64,000 bases of DNA from Herbidospora cretacea (lineage in GTDB: Bacteria > Actinomycetota > Actinomycetes > Streptosporangiales > Streptosporangiaceae), in contig NZ_BBXG01000019.1 of NCBI RefSeq assembly GCF_001570605.1, positions 62,001 to 126,000 on the forward strand, read 5' to 3'. Every line of letters begins with the position of its first letter. Positions within the stretch are counted from its first letter, which is position 1. The notes under the pieces are model-generated. The model was given only the letters and a program-made list of their open reading frames with translations. It did not search any database and was not told the DNA's origin. The position numbers were made by a program, and so were the translations under genes. This document shows positions 46,205-53,935 of the stretch, piece after piece.

Positions 46205-47392
46205 ATGGCTGGCATGACTGTTGACCTCGCTGACGAGCTTGGCGACAAAGAGAGCACCGTTCTGGAGTTCAAGCTGTCCGCGTCCAACCGCGACAAGATC
46301 GGCCAGGCGATCTGCGCGCTCGCCAACGATCTGTGCGGGCGTGGTGGCGGGGATCTGCTCATCGGAGTAGATGATCACGGCGAGCCGGTTCTCATCCTGG
46401 ACACCACTGACCGAGAGTTGCTCAGACTGACCGAATATCGCGACAGCGGGCAGATCCTGGATCGGCCGTCAATGACGGTGGAGGTGGTCACGTATAAGAA
46501 CAGGCCAGTCATCCGAATCCACGTGAATGCTTCGACGACTCCGCCCGTGCGATATGACGGCGTCGTCTGGGTGCGGCCGGGGCCGACGACACGCAAGGCC
46601 ACCCGGGAGGATGAGCGGGTGCTGGCCGAGCGCCGTCGATCGCTCGACGGGCCGTTCGACGGACGGAGTGTGCCGGGCAGCACGCTCAACGATCTGGATC
46701 TGGCGCTGTTCCGATCCACCTACCTTCCGTCCGTGGTCTCTCCTGACGTCATCGAAGAGAACGGGCGTCCGCAGGAACACCAGCTCGCGAGCTTGCGCAT
46801 GGCTGACCTGACGGCGACGCCGACCGTGCTGGGGCTACTCGTTCTCGGGTTCGACCCCAGTGGTTTCATCCCCGGCGCCTACCTGCAGTTCGTGCGATAC
46901 GACGGCGTGGGTCTCGACGCCGCAATCGCCGACGACCAGGAACTGCGATCCAACGTCGTCGACCTGGGCAGCCGTCTTGACGCATTGTTCCGCGGCCACC
47001 TGCATACCCAGGTAGTGGACGACGAGGGGTTCCGCGAGGTGCAGCGGCCCGATTACCCGCTCGCCGCCTTGCGTGAGGTTTGCATGAACGCCGTTATGCA
47101 CCGCAACTACGAGACTTCCTACGGGCCTATCCGTATCCTCTGGTTCGCCGACCGGATCGAGATCACCAACCCGGGCGGGCCATACGGGCAGGTCCGCGCT
47201 GACAACTTCGACCGGGTCAGCGACTATCGGAACCCGTCGCTTGCCGCAGCGATGAAATCACTGGGGTACGTTAACCGTTTCGGGCGAGGGATCGGCCGAA
47301 TCCAGGCGTCGCTGGACGCCAATGGCAATCCGCCCGCCGATTTCCTCGTCGACGAATCGTCGTGGTCGGTGACCTTGAGGAGAGCAGAATGA
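46205..47392 (+). CDS. AlbA_2 domain protein with GHKL-type ATPase domain
   Basis: About 395 residues from ATG 46205 (a second ATG at 46214 is possible). The N-terminal AlbA_2/Schlafen-AlbA domain has ESTVLEFKLSAS, CALANDLCGRGGGDLLIGVDD and RIHVNASTTPPVRYDGVVWVR. The C-terminal HATPase_c_4 domain has N-box REVCMNAVMHRNYE and FGRGIGRIQ. This architecture is found in RecG-like regulators and nucleic-acid-acting accessory proteins. Codon use is less GC-biased than in the neighbours, suggesting transfer. The stop overlaps the ParA-like start (ATGA). Function unknown; defence or partition is possible. Confidence 0.8.
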   Translation: MAGMTVDLADELGDKESTVLEFKLSASNRDKIGQAICALANDLCGRGGGDLLIGVDDHGEPVLILDTTDRELLRLTEYRDSGQILDRPSMTVEVVTYKNRPVIRIHVNASTTPPVRYDGVVWVRPGPTTRKATREDERVLAERRRSLDGPFDGRSVPGSTLNDLDLALFRSTYLPSVVSPDVIEENGRPQEHQLASLRMADLTATPTVLGLLVLGFDPSGFIPGAYLQFVRYDGVGLDAAIADDQELRSNVVDLGSRLDALFRGHLHTQVVDDEGFREVQRPDYPLAALREVCMNAVMHRNYETSYGPIRILWFADRIEITNPGGPYGQVRADNFDRVSDYRNPSLAAAMKSLGYVNRFGRGIGRIQASLDANGNPPADFLVDESSWSVTLRRAE

Positions 47393-48456
47393 TCTCGGTA
47401 GCACTCTTCAACAACAAGGGAGGCGTCGGTAAGACGACGCTCACATATCATCTGGCCCACATGCTCCAGCGCCTTGGGCATCGGGTGCTCGCCGTCGATT
47501 TGGATCCACAGGCCAACCTGACTTCGGCGTTTCTCGACGAGCGGGAGCTCGCGACGATCTGGGGAGAACCGGAGATCGAAGCATGGGGATCGAGGCAGCT
47601 CACCCTTCTAGACGCGATCTTCCCTCGGGTAACCCCAGACTCCGGGACGGTCGCTGCCTCAGTTCAACCGATCATGGAAGGGCTCGGTGACGTTGCGTTC
47701 TACGCGCCGACACGCATCACCGACGGCCTCTGGCTCGTACCCGGAGACCTTGAACTGAGCGCGTTCGAAGACAAGCTCTCGGCCGCTTGGCCGAACTGTT
47801 TTACGGGTGATCACGCCGCCATTCGGACGACTACAGCCTTCTATCGGATCGTCGACGACGCCGCCCGCAAAGTCAGTGCCGACATCGTGCTCATCGACGT
47901 CGGGCCGAACCTGGGCGCGATCAACCGGGCCGCCCTCCTCGCAGCGGACAGCGTGCTGATGCCTCTTGCTGCGGACCTGTTTTCCCTTCGTGGTTTGCGT
48001 AACCTAGGTCCGACGTTGCGAGCCTGGCGGTCGACATGGCAGCAGACCGTGTCACCCAGAGTGCCGAAGACGATTGCCTCTCCTTCGGGAGAGATGCGAC
48101 CCCTCGGCTATGTGATCATGCAGCCAACCATGCGCCTGGACCGGCCGGTCAAGGCCTATCGGCGTTGGCTGGAGCGCATCCCTTCCGTCTTCGCTGAATC
48201 GGTGCTCGACGAACGACTATCCGATCATCGGTCGTACGAGATCGCGACCCTAAGGAATTACCAGAGCCTGATGCCCTTGGCCCACGACGCCCGCAAGCCG
48301 ATGTTCGATCTCAAAGCGGCAGACGGGGCTATCGGCAGCACGCAGACCTACGTGCAAAAATGCCGCGCCGAGTTCCGTGAGCTCGCCGAGACCGTGATTG
48401 AGCGACTCACCGAGGTCCGGGCGCAAGGCGAAGACGACCCAAGGGTCTGCCCGTGA
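47389..48456 (+). CDS. ParA/MinD-like P-loop ATPase
   Basis: About 355 residues from ATG 47389, overlapping the upstream stop, with GAGGAGAGCAGA in front. The deviant Walker A is NNKGGVGKTTLTYHLAHML, Walker A' lies in VLAVDLDPQANLTSAF, and Walker B in DIVLIDVGPNLGAINRAALL. It resembles the ParA-family ATPases of plasmid or element partition. No ParB gene or parS array follows. Pairing with an AlbA_2-GHKL ATPase in a coupled two-gene unit is unusual. The low GC bias relative to the window suggests an acquired element. Confidence 0.85.
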   Translation: MISVALFNNKGGVGKTTLTYHLAHMLQRLGHRVLAVDLDPQANLTSAFLDERELATIWGEPEIEAWGSRQLTLLDAIFPRVTPDSGTVAASVQPIMEGLGDVAFYAPTRITDGLWLVPGDLELSAFEDKLSAAWPNCFTGDHAAIRTTTAFYRIVDDAARKVSADIVLIDVGPNLGAINRAALLAADSVLMPLAADLFSLRGLRNLGPTLRAWRSTWQQTVSPRVPKTIASPSGEMRPLGYVIMQPTMRLDRPVKAYRRWLERIPSVFAESVLDERLSDHRSYEIATLRNYQSLMPLAHDARKPMFDLKAADGAIGSTQTYVQKCRAEFRELAETVIERLTEVRAQGEDDPRVCP

Positions 48457-48686
48457 AGCTCTCGACGGCGTGGCGCGAGGCTGGCCGTTCGCGGTGGGTC
48501 GGCGTCTCTGCGAGTCGTTCCTCTAGTGTCTGGAGGGATGGGTTCGAGTGGGTCTCGTCGCCGCTCTGACCTTGGTGAACTATCAGATGAGCCGCATGTG
48601 ACGACCGATCCGATCGGGTGTGCTGGCTTATGGCGGTTCTTCAGCGCATTTCTGTCGGTGGTGGCTGCCACCATGACGACGTGATC
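48457..48686. other. Intergenic region after the ParA-like gene
   Basis: About 230 bases. I see no clear terminator, operator or gene. Short frames here (for example one starting ATG 48633 and running into the next gene) look like upstream extensions of the DUF6461-like gene. Confidence 0.3.
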
Positions 48687-49247
48687 ATGCAGCCCATTGA
48701 CGTCTCCTGGCTCTGCGGTGAATACGGCGAGGAGTGCTACAGCTTCATCTACGTTCGCACGGCACCCGAACAGGCGGTCGCCCTCCTCGGCGGCGACTAC
48801 GCGGACTTCGAACCGGCCCCACTGCCTGACGATCCCGATGACTGGCCACAGTCGGGGGACCCCCTTGGAGTCGCCGCCATAGGCGACTGGACGATCATCT
48901 ATGACCCCGACTGGCTCAGCACCGACCAGAAACTGATCACCCGGCTCTCCGGAGGAACTCGCCTCGTCTCCCACGCGGCTCTCGGCATCAAGGACACGGA
49001 CAAGTTCTTCTGGTGCGAGGACGGTGAGGTCAGGTACCTCTACGGAGGCGACGATGCCTTTGTCATGGATTTTCCGGACGAACTCACCGACGTCGTGGAG
49101 GAGATCAATAAGCTCTACCCGTCGATTCCCCGCCTGTACAGGGGACCGGCGTTCCTCCTGATCGAACACCTGACCGGAATCAGGCCGACCGAGGAACTCC
49201 TGAAAAGCCTGACCTTCATGTGGGGCACCGTCCACGCCGAGGGGTAG
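48687..49247 (+). CDS. DUF6461-like protein
   Basis: About 186 residues from ATG 48687 (MQPIDVSWLCGEYGEECYSF); a GTG two codons earlier or ATG 48633 are alternatives, and no strong ribosome site decides. The pattern (APEQAVALLGGDY, VAAIGDWTIIYDPDWLS, ITRLSGGTRLVSH, then a C-terminal LIEHLTGIRPTEELLKS) resembles DUF6461, widespread in actinomycetes as multiple paralogues and often near toxin-immunity or accessory loci. There is no signal or membrane helix. Function unknown. Confidence 0.6.
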   Translation: MQPIDVSWLCGEYGEECYSFIYVRTAPEQAVALLGGDYADFEPAPLPDDPDDWPQSGDPLGVAAIGDWTIIYDPDWLSTDQKLITRLSGGTRLVSHAALGIKDTDKFFWCEDGEVRYLYGGDDAFVMDFPDELTDVVEEINKLYPSIPRLYRGPAFLLIEHLTGIRPTEELLKSLTFMWGTVHAEG

Positions 49248-49528
49248 CGCTCATTTTGCACTTGGGTGGCGGGCTCTTGCCAGGCGGCCGGGGATGGCTC
49301 ATACGCCTGCCCCCGGCAGAGGCGACTGGCGGCCGGCCTGACAAACCGCTCGGCACGCACACCTGCGCCGGTCCATCATGAGATCGGCTCACAACGGCCC
49401 GGACCCGCAACTGGTCGGCGGGGCGCTGTGGCGTGGGCTCGGTTGCTGGGCGCGGCGGTTGTCCTGAACCAGTGATGCGGCTGGCCGCAGGATGCCAACT
49501 TTTCCTTTGTAAGGCGCGTCTTACCTTT

Positions 49529-50590
49529 ATGGGCTTATTGTTCCGTGCCACCGCCGCAGCCGTCGCCTTCATCGTCGCCGCGGTCCCGGCCGCGGCTCAC
49601 GCCGTGGCGCCGGTCAACCAGTGGAGTGTCGCCCGTGACGATCGCCGCGACTCCTACGACGCGCTGACGGTCACGCCGGGTGGGGCGGTCTGGGTCGCGG
49701 GGACCCGGCGCGGGGCGAAGGGGACGGAGTCGTTGCTGCTCAAGGGCGACCGGTCCACGTTCAAGCGGGTCGCCGGGCCCGGTTTCCGGGTGAAGCGGCT
49801 GGCGTCGGCGTCGGACACGCGGGTCTGGGCCTTCGGGGCGTCGCGGTATGGGCGGTGGGACGGCAAGCGGTGGCAGGCCAAGTCGTGGCCCTATGGGCGG
49901 GTCGATCGGGCCTACTCCATCGGTGAGAACCTGTGGGTCGTTGAGAACGCGAACACGTTCTCCGCTGCCAAGGGCGCGAAGTGGAAGGCGCAGTCCACGT
50001 TGCGGCGGCTCGTCGGGTCGGCCTGGCGGAAGGTCGCCACGCCGATCGTGGTCAAGGGGCTCGACGGCAGGTGGGCGGCGGGGTCGGCGCGGGGGAAGGC
50101 GGCGCTGGCCCGCTGGACCGGGACGGCCTGGCATTCGGTCGCGCTTCCGGCGGTGCCGTCCGCGCATCCCGGTCAGGTCTCTGAGTTGACCGATGTCGCG
50201 GTGGACGGGGAGACCGGGCGGGTGATGGCCGTCGGGTGGGCCGCCTGGCCGTGTGGTCGGGCGTCCTTCTGCGGGGAGACGCTGCTGCTGTCCGGCTATC
50301 TCGGGGGCTTCGAGTACGAGGTCCGGAGCGAGCTGGGCATCCAGCCGCGCGCTCAGGCGGAGCCCGACGGTCGGGGTGGGGCCTGGATCGTCGTCAACGC
50401 CAAGGGCGGCGGCAGTGCGTTTGTGCACATCGTCGTCGACAGTGTCGAGACGGGTGTCTTTCCGGCTCCGCCGAAGCAGAAGGGGACCGTGCGTGATCTC
50501 GCCGTGCAGCTGGAGAGCGGCGGGTACGGCTGGGCGGTCGGTTCGGCTTCTCCCAGCCGCCACGGGCTGATCTGGGCCTACCGTCGTTAG
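49529..50590 (+). CDS. Secreted protein with repeated WD-like beta strands, unknown function
   Basis: About 353 residues from ATG 49529. A signal peptide (MGLLFRATAAAVAFIVAAVP, cleavage after AHA) precedes a domain of repeating W-containing strands (GGAVWVAGTRRGAKGTESLL, RVWAFGASRYGRWDGKRWQA, GRWAAGSARGKAALARWTGT). This looks like a beta-propeller. No ribosome site is close to the start, so the start is uncertain. The stop overlaps that of the converging gene by 4 bases. The preceding 280 bases hold nothing recognisable. Confidence 0.65.
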   Translation: MGLLFRATAAAVAFIVAAVPAAAHAVAPVNQWSVARDDRRDSYDALTVTPGGAVWVAGTRRGAKGTESLLLKGDRSTFKRVAGPGFRVKRLASASDTRVWAFGASRYGRWDGKRWQAKSWPYGRVDRAYSIGENLWVVENANTFSAAKGAKWKAQSTLRRLVGSAWRKVATPIVVKGLDGRWAAGSARGKAALARWTGTAWHSVALPAVPSAHPGQVSELTDVAVDGETGRVMAVGWAAWPCGRASFCGETLLLSGYLGGFEYEVRSELGIQPRAQAEPDGRGGAWIVVNAKGGGSAFVHIVVDSVETGVFPAPPKQKGTVRDLAVQLESGGYGWAVGSASPSRHGLIWAYRR

Positions 50591-51087
50591 GCGAAGCGGG
50601 CGACGACCTGTTTGACGCTGGTCAGCTTCGCTCCTGTGGCGGCCTCGTCGTGGACGTAGGCGTTCAGGGTCACCTTCACGCCTGGACGCACCTCGTATTC
50701 GGTGTCGTTCGCGGTGAAATTGCCCTTGTCGGTCTGGACGACGAACTCGACCTCGACGTTCACCTTGTCGTCGGTCGTGTTGGTGAACTGCTGGCACACG
50801 ATAAGTGAGCCGATCGAGTCGGGGCAGGGGGTGACCTCGCCCAGCATGCCGGCGACAGCGGGGTCGATCTCGGGAACGGCCGCGGTCGGCCCCTCGGTCG
50901 GCTGGCCGAGGGCGCCGAGCCCGCCGAACGCCTCGGCGATGCTGTCGCGCAGTTCCGCCTTCACCACCTCACGTCCGGTGAAGTAGCCCGCCCCGAAGAC
51001 CGCGACCGCGAGCACCCCGGCGGTCACGAGGAAGCGCGGGGACGAGAGACGCCGGACCGGTTGCGGATCCCATGGCTGCTGTGACAT
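50587..51087 (-). CDS. Membrane-anchored protein of unknown function
   Basis: About 166 residues from ATG 51087, with GGGGG upstream. A short cytoplasmic N-terminus (MSQQPWDPQPVRRLSSPR) leads to one membrane helix (FLVTAGVLAVAVFGAGYF). An extracellular domain follows with CPDSIGSLIVCQQFTNTTDDKV and EVRPGVKVTLNAYV, possibly an immunoglobulin-like fold with one disulfide. It resembles DUF4352-like exported domains only loosely. Function unknown. Confidence 0.6.
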   Translation of the reverse strand: MSQQPWDPQPVRRLSSPRFLVTAGVLAVAVFGAGYFTGREVVKAELRDSIAEAFGGLGALGQPTEGPTAAVPEIDPAVAGMLGEVTPCPDSIGSLIVCQQFTNTTDDKVNVEVEFVVQTDKGNFTANDTEYEVRPGVKVTLNAYVHDEAATGAKLTSVKQVVARFA

Positions 51088-51161
51088 TCGATCCCCCTGG
51101 TGGTTAGAGCGTTCCAAAGCGAATCGGTCCTGCGTGCGCAGCGTTACGCGGCCCACGTTTC

Positions 51162-51893
51162 TCAGGCGAGGTGGCGGGCGAAGAAATGCACGGTGTTGTC
51201 CAGTTCGAACGCGGGGATCTCGCCGTGCTTGCCGGGGTTGGCGTGCAGGGTCTTCTCCGTTGAGGCGAACGCGTCGAACAGGGCCAGGCCGTGGGCCCGG
51301 GGGACGCGTTCGTCGTGCCACTGGAGGAGGAACTCGACGGGGACGGTGATCCGACTCGCGGCTTCCTCCAGGATCGGCGAGCCGCCCAGGCCCATGACCG
51401 CGGCCCTGATCCTCGGCTCGGCCGCGACGAACGGGACGCCCAAACCGCAGCCCAGCGACACGCCCCAGTAGCCCACCGGTCCCGCGCCCACGTGGGGAAG
51501 ATCTTGGACGACGTCCAGAACCCCCTGCCATTCCGGGACGGTCTGGCGGGCCACCAGCGCCTGGAAGGCGGCGATCAAGGGGGCGAGGTCCTCGCCGGCC
51601 TCCGCTTTCGCCTGGTTCTCGATGGCGATGCGGTTGTAGGTCTCGTCGGCCGGGCGGTCGCCGTGGCCGGGGACGTCGGGGGACGTGACCGCGTAGCCGA
51701 GTTCGGTGACGAGGCGGTGGGCTCGGGTGACGATGTCCGAGGCCTTCTTGTGCCGGCCGCCGCCGTGGCCCATCAGGATGAGCGGGCGGGGGCCGGTGGC
51801 CTCCGCCGGGGTCCACAGGGCGGCGGGGACGCCGCCGGCGGTGAAGAGCTGTTCGCGGATGCCGTTGGACGTCGTGTCAGAGGTGAAGCGCAT
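51162..51893 (-). CDS. Alpha/beta hydrolase (dienelactone hydrolase-like)
   Basis: A 243-residue protein from ATG 51893. The oxyanion region is PLILMGHGGGRHKKAS, the nucleophile elbow is GYWGVSLGCG (Ser), a likely acid is in LLQWHDERVPR, and His is in NPGKHGEIPAF. The substrate is unknown. It stands alone leftward; about 140 bases then separate it from the tRNA cluster. Confidence 0.8.
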   Translation of the reverse strand: MRFTSDTTSNGIREQLFTAGGVPAALWTPAEATGPRPLILMGHGGGRHKKASDIVTRAHRLVTELGYAVTSPDVPGHGDRPADETYNRIAIENQAKAEAGEDLAPLIAAFQALVARQTVPEWQGVLDVVQDLPHVGAGPVGYWGVSLGCGLGVPFVAAEPRIRAAVMGLGGSPILEEAASRITVPVEFLLQWHDERVPRAHGLALFDAFASTEKTLHANPGKHGEIPAFELDNTVHFFARHLA

Positions 51894-52032
51894 GGTGGTG
51901 CGGGCCTTTCGGAGTGCCTGCGGGCACTCCCTGGGCCATGCGGGGGAGGGAGGCCCGATCTGTCGTCGTGTTGATCGGTCTCACCTCCTTCGGTCGCAAT
52001 TGCGCACGGCGCTGTAGAAGGTATCACTGCGG

Positions 52033-52107
52033 TGGCCGCAGCAGGACTCGAACCTGCGCGTGACCCGGTTCCGTAGACCGGCGCTCTGTCCACTGAGCTA
52101 TGCGGCC
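52033..52107 (-). tRNA. tRNA-Arg (anticodon ACG)
   Basis: Acceptor GGCCGCA pairs with TGCGGCC, discriminator A. The anticodon stem CCGGT/ACCGG holds loop CTACGGA, so the anticodon is ACG (read as ICG). T-arm is GCAGG TTCGAGT CCTGC. CCA is not encoded. The variable region (7 bases) is slightly long. Last gene of the leftward tRNA cluster. Confidence 0.9.
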
Positions 52108-52110
52108 GCG

Positions 52111-52183
52111 TACCCCGTACCGGATTCGAACCGGCGATCTCTCGGGTGAAAGCCGAGCGTCCTGACCACTAGACCAACGGGGC
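52111..52183 (-). tRNA. tRNA-Glu (anticodon TTC)
   Basis: Acceptor GCCCCGT pairs with ACGGGGT (G-U at the first pair), discriminator A. Stem CTCGG/CCGAG holds loop CTTTCAC, anticodon TTC. D-arm is GTCT AGTGGTCA GGAC. It lies 3 bases from the tRNA-Arg. No CCA encoded. Confidence 0.92.
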
Positions 52184-52193
52184 TTGCCTGTCG

Positions 52194-52268
52194 TGACCCG
52201 TACCGGATTCGAACCGGTGACCTCCTGAGTGAGAGTCAGGTGTCCTGAACCAGCTAGACCAACGGGCC
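52194..52268 (-). tRNA. tRNA-Glu (anticodon CTC)
   Basis: Acceptor GGCCCGT pairs with ACGGGTC, discriminator A. Stem CCTGA/TCAGG holds loop CTCTCAC, anticodon CTC. T-arm is ACCGG TTCGAAT CCGGT. It is very similar in both arms to the neighbouring Glu tRNA, suggesting local duplication. No CCA encoded. Confidence 0.92.
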
Positions 52269-52324
52269 CTGCACGCGCCCTTGCGGGCGCTTCTTGTCCT
52301 GCGGGTGTCCTGCGGTGTCCTGCG
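52269..52324. repeat. Short spacer with GTCCTGCGG repeats
   Basis: Between two tRNA genes, GTCCTGCG occurs three times in a row (52297-52325) after a GCGCCC/GGGCGC hairpin (52275-52290). The meaning is unclear; it may be a processing or slippage product. Confidence 0.5.
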
Positions 52325-52398
52325 TGCCGCCCCGGGGATTCGAACCCCGACTGCCCGTGTCCTGAGCACGGTGCCTCCTGCCGTTGGGCTAGAGCGGC
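52325..52398 (-). tRNA. Class I tRNA with leucine anticodon CAG (noncanonical)
   Basis: Acceptor GCCGCTC pairs with GGGCGGC, discriminator A. Stem CCGTG/CACGG holds loop CTCAGGA, anticodon CAG (leucine codon CUG). The variable region is only GCAGT, whereas bacterial tRNA-Leu carries a long variable arm. The D-arm (GCC ... GGC with GGCAGGA loop) resembles Gln-type tRNAs. The charging identity is therefore uncertain. CCA not encoded. Confidence 0.75.
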
Positions 52399-52402
52399 CT
52401 GG

Positions 52403-52475
52403 TACGTCCGGTGGGAGTCGAACCCACAAACTCCGGCTCCTCGGGCCGGTGCCTCTGCCATTGGGCTACGGACGT
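52403..52475 (-). tRNA. Class I tRNA with leucine anticodon GAG and C33 (noncanonical)
   Basis: Acceptor ACGTCCG pairs perfectly with CGGACGT, discriminator A. Stem CCGGC/GCCGG holds loop CCGAGGA, anticodon GAG (leucine codons CUC/CUU). Position 33 is C, not the near-universal U. The variable region is short (AGTTT). The D-arm shares GCCCAA-GGCAG-GGC with the previous gene. It could be a decoding variant or a degenerating tRNA. Confidence 0.7.
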
Positions 52476-52480
52476 GTGCG

Positions 52481-52552
52481 CTGCCAGAGCACGATTCGAA
52501 TGTGCATTTTCCCGGTTCAAAGCCGGGCGTCCTGCCGTTAGACGATCTGGCA
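52481..52552 (-). tRNA. tRNA-Gln (anticodon TTG), with a T-stem mismatch
   Basis: Acceptor TGCCAGA pairs with TCTGGCA, discriminator G. U1-A72 and G73 are glutamine identity elements. Stem CCCGG/CCGGG holds loop CTTTGAA, anticodon TTG. The T-arm reads GCACA TTCGAAT CGTGC, so the normally invariant 53-61 G-C pair is A-C. This is the first gene of the leftward cluster. Confidence 0.78.
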
Positions 52553-52590
52553 ATGGAATGAATCCCGCTATTGAATTCTGGGCAGCGGAA

Positions 52591-52624
52591 ACGAAAAAGC
52601 CGCCGGGGTCTTCCCTGGCGGCTT
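52591..52624 (-). terminator. Leftward terminator ahead of the tRNA cluster
   Basis: Stem AAGCCGCC (52597-52604) pairs with GGCGGCTT (52617-52624). Read leftward it ends in a run of five T (GGCTTTTTCG). It closes a short leftward transcript containing the 36-residue frame at 52645-52755, before the tRNA genes. Confidence 0.75.
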
Positions 52625-52644
52625 CGTGGCGGTGTTCCCCTGGT

Positions 52645-52755
52645 CTAGCTGGGGAGACGCCGGTGCCGCAGGATTAGGGCGCGCAGGGATCGCGATTCTC
52701 GCGAGCGAAGGCTGCGGGCCTGTTCCTGCCGGGCTTCGTAGCTCACGGGAATCAT
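52645..52755 (-). CDS. Possible 36-residue arginine-rich peptide
   Basis: ATG 52755 follows a strong ribosome site (CAGGAAAGG). The frame reads MIPVSYEARQEQARSLRSRE, then SRSLRALILRHRRLPS, with 10 arginines in 36 residues. It is bracketed by the MerR gene (stop 80 bases upstream) and a terminator with a T-run 20 bases downstream, so it fits a discrete small transcription unit. It may be a basic nucleic-acid- or ribosome-binding peptide, or a leader. No family is recognised. Confidence 0.45.
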   Translation of the reverse strand: MIPVSYEARQEQARSLRSRESRSLRALILRHRRLPS

Positions 52756-52834
52756 CCTTTCCTGCGTTTTCGGTGCGGCTGGCTTGTTGGTGAAACCGTA
52801 GCCGCTCGAATTGTCGGACGCTATGTATTTAATT

Positions 52835-53182
52835 TCACCGGGGGTGGGTGTCGGTGACGGCGATGACCTCGTCCAGGCGGGTCAGGGCTGACTGGAGGCG
52901 GGTCAGCTGGCCGTTGATGCGGTCGCGTTCCGTGTGGAGGAGTCTGCGCTGGGCTTCGTCGGTGTGGCCGTGGGCGAAGCAGGGGAGCAGGGCGGCGATG
53001 GTGCGGCTGGTGAGGCCGGCGGCGTACATGTCCTGGAAGAACCTCACCCGCTCGACTGCTTCTTCCGGATAGTGGCGCTGGCCCGAGTCGCTGCGGTGCG
53101 GGGCCAGCAGGCCCTGCTCCTCGTAGTAGCGGAGGGCGCGGACGCTGACTCCCGAGCGGGCCGCCAGTTCACCGATGCGCAT
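52835..53182 (-). CDS. MerR-family transcription regulator
   Basis: A 115-residue protein from ATG 53182. The N-terminal winged helix is MRIGELAARSGVSVRALRYY with EEQGLLAPHRSDSGQRHYPE, followed by a dimerisation coiled coil (about 80-112). No clear effector domain or metal cysteine set is present (one Cys). It is divergent from an SDR gene whose promoter carries a MerR-type operator, so it likely controls both. The inducer is unknown. Confidence 0.9.
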   Translation of the reverse strand: MRIGELAARSGVSVRALRYYEEQGLLAPHRSDSGQRHYPEEAVERVRFFQDMYAAGLTSRTIAALLPCFAHGHTDEAQRRLLHTERDRINGQLTRLQSALTRLDEVIAVTDTHPR

Positions 53183-53194
53183 GGAGGAACACCC

Positions 53195-53226
53195 TTGCCT
53201 CTGACGTCAACGTCAGGTTCTAGGTT
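53195..53226 (+). promoter_or_regulatory. MerR-type promoter and operator of the SDR gene
   Basis: TTGCCT (53195-53200) and TAGGTT (53221-53226) are separated by 20 bases, the overlong spacing typical of MerR-activated promoters. The dyad CTGACG-TCAA-CGTCAG (53201-53216) fills the spacer. The predicted transcription start coincides with the SDR ATG at 53234, so the mRNA is probably leaderless. Confidence 0.8.
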
Positions 53227-53233
53227 ACCCGTC

Positions 53234-53935
53234 ATGGACATCAAAGACTCTGTCGCCCTGGTGACCGGGGCCAATCGTGGGCTGGGGCGCGCGTTCACCC
53301 AGGAGCTGCTCGACCGGGGGGCACGCAAGGTCTACGCCGCGGCGCGGCGTGTCGAGGACGTCGATCCGGGTTCGGGACGGGTGGAGGCGATCAGGCTCGA
53401 CATCACCGACGCCGGCGACGTCAGGCGGGCGGTGGAGGTCGCCCGGGACGTCACCCTGCTGGTCAACAACGCCGGGACCAACACCTCCACCGATCTGGTC
53501 ACGGGTGACCTGGACCGGATCAGGCTCGACCTCGACACCCACTTCTACGGGACGCTGGGCATGGTGAGGGGGTTCGCGCCGACCCTGGCGGCCAACGGGG
53601 GCGGCGCGATCGTGAACGTTCTGTCGGCGATGTCATGGTTCGCCTATCAGGGCGCCAACGCCTATCACGTCGCCAAGGCGGCCGAATGGGCGCTGACCAA
53701 CGCGGTGCGGCTGGAGCTGGCCGCCCAAGGGACGCTGGTGACGGGCGTCCACCTCGGGCTGGCCGACACCGACATGGCCGCGGGGCTCGACGGCGAGAAG
53801 CTGCCTCCGGCCGAGGTCGCGCGGACCGTTCTCGACGGGGTCGAGGCCGGGACGTGGGAGGTGCTGGTCGACGACTGGAGCGCCCACATCAAGAAGTCGC
53901 TCGCCCTGGACCCGCAGATGGCCGGTCAGCCGTAG
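53234..53935 (+). CDS. Short-chain dehydrogenase/reductase under MerR control
   Basis: About 233 residues from ATG 53234. The NAD(P) motif is VTGANRGLGRAFTQELL, with LLVNNAG, and the catalytic set is Ser in NVLSAMSWF, Tyr-x3-Lys in YHVAKAAEWAL. Position and operator indicate activation by the divergent MerR regulator. The substrate is unknown; similar pairs often respond to toxic organic compounds. The last 10 bases overlap the converging DUF899 gene. Confidence 0.88.
   Translation: MDIKDSVALVTGANRGLGRAFTQELLDRGARKVYAAARRVEDVDPGSGRVEAIRLDITDAGDVRRAVEVARDVTLLVNNAGTNTSTDLVTGDLDRIRLDLDTHFYGTLGMVRGFAPTLAANGGGAIVNVLSAMSWFAYQGANAYHVAKAAEWALTNAVRLELAAQGTLVTGVHLGLADTDMAAGLDGEKLPPAEVARTVLDGVEAGTWEVLVDDWSAHIKKSLALDPQMAGQP

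Noticed and set aside
45797-53000. Second attachment-site copy delimiting a mobile element after ssrA
   Set aside because: No repeat of the ssrA T-arm segment and no integrase, recombinase or transposase motif was found in the window.
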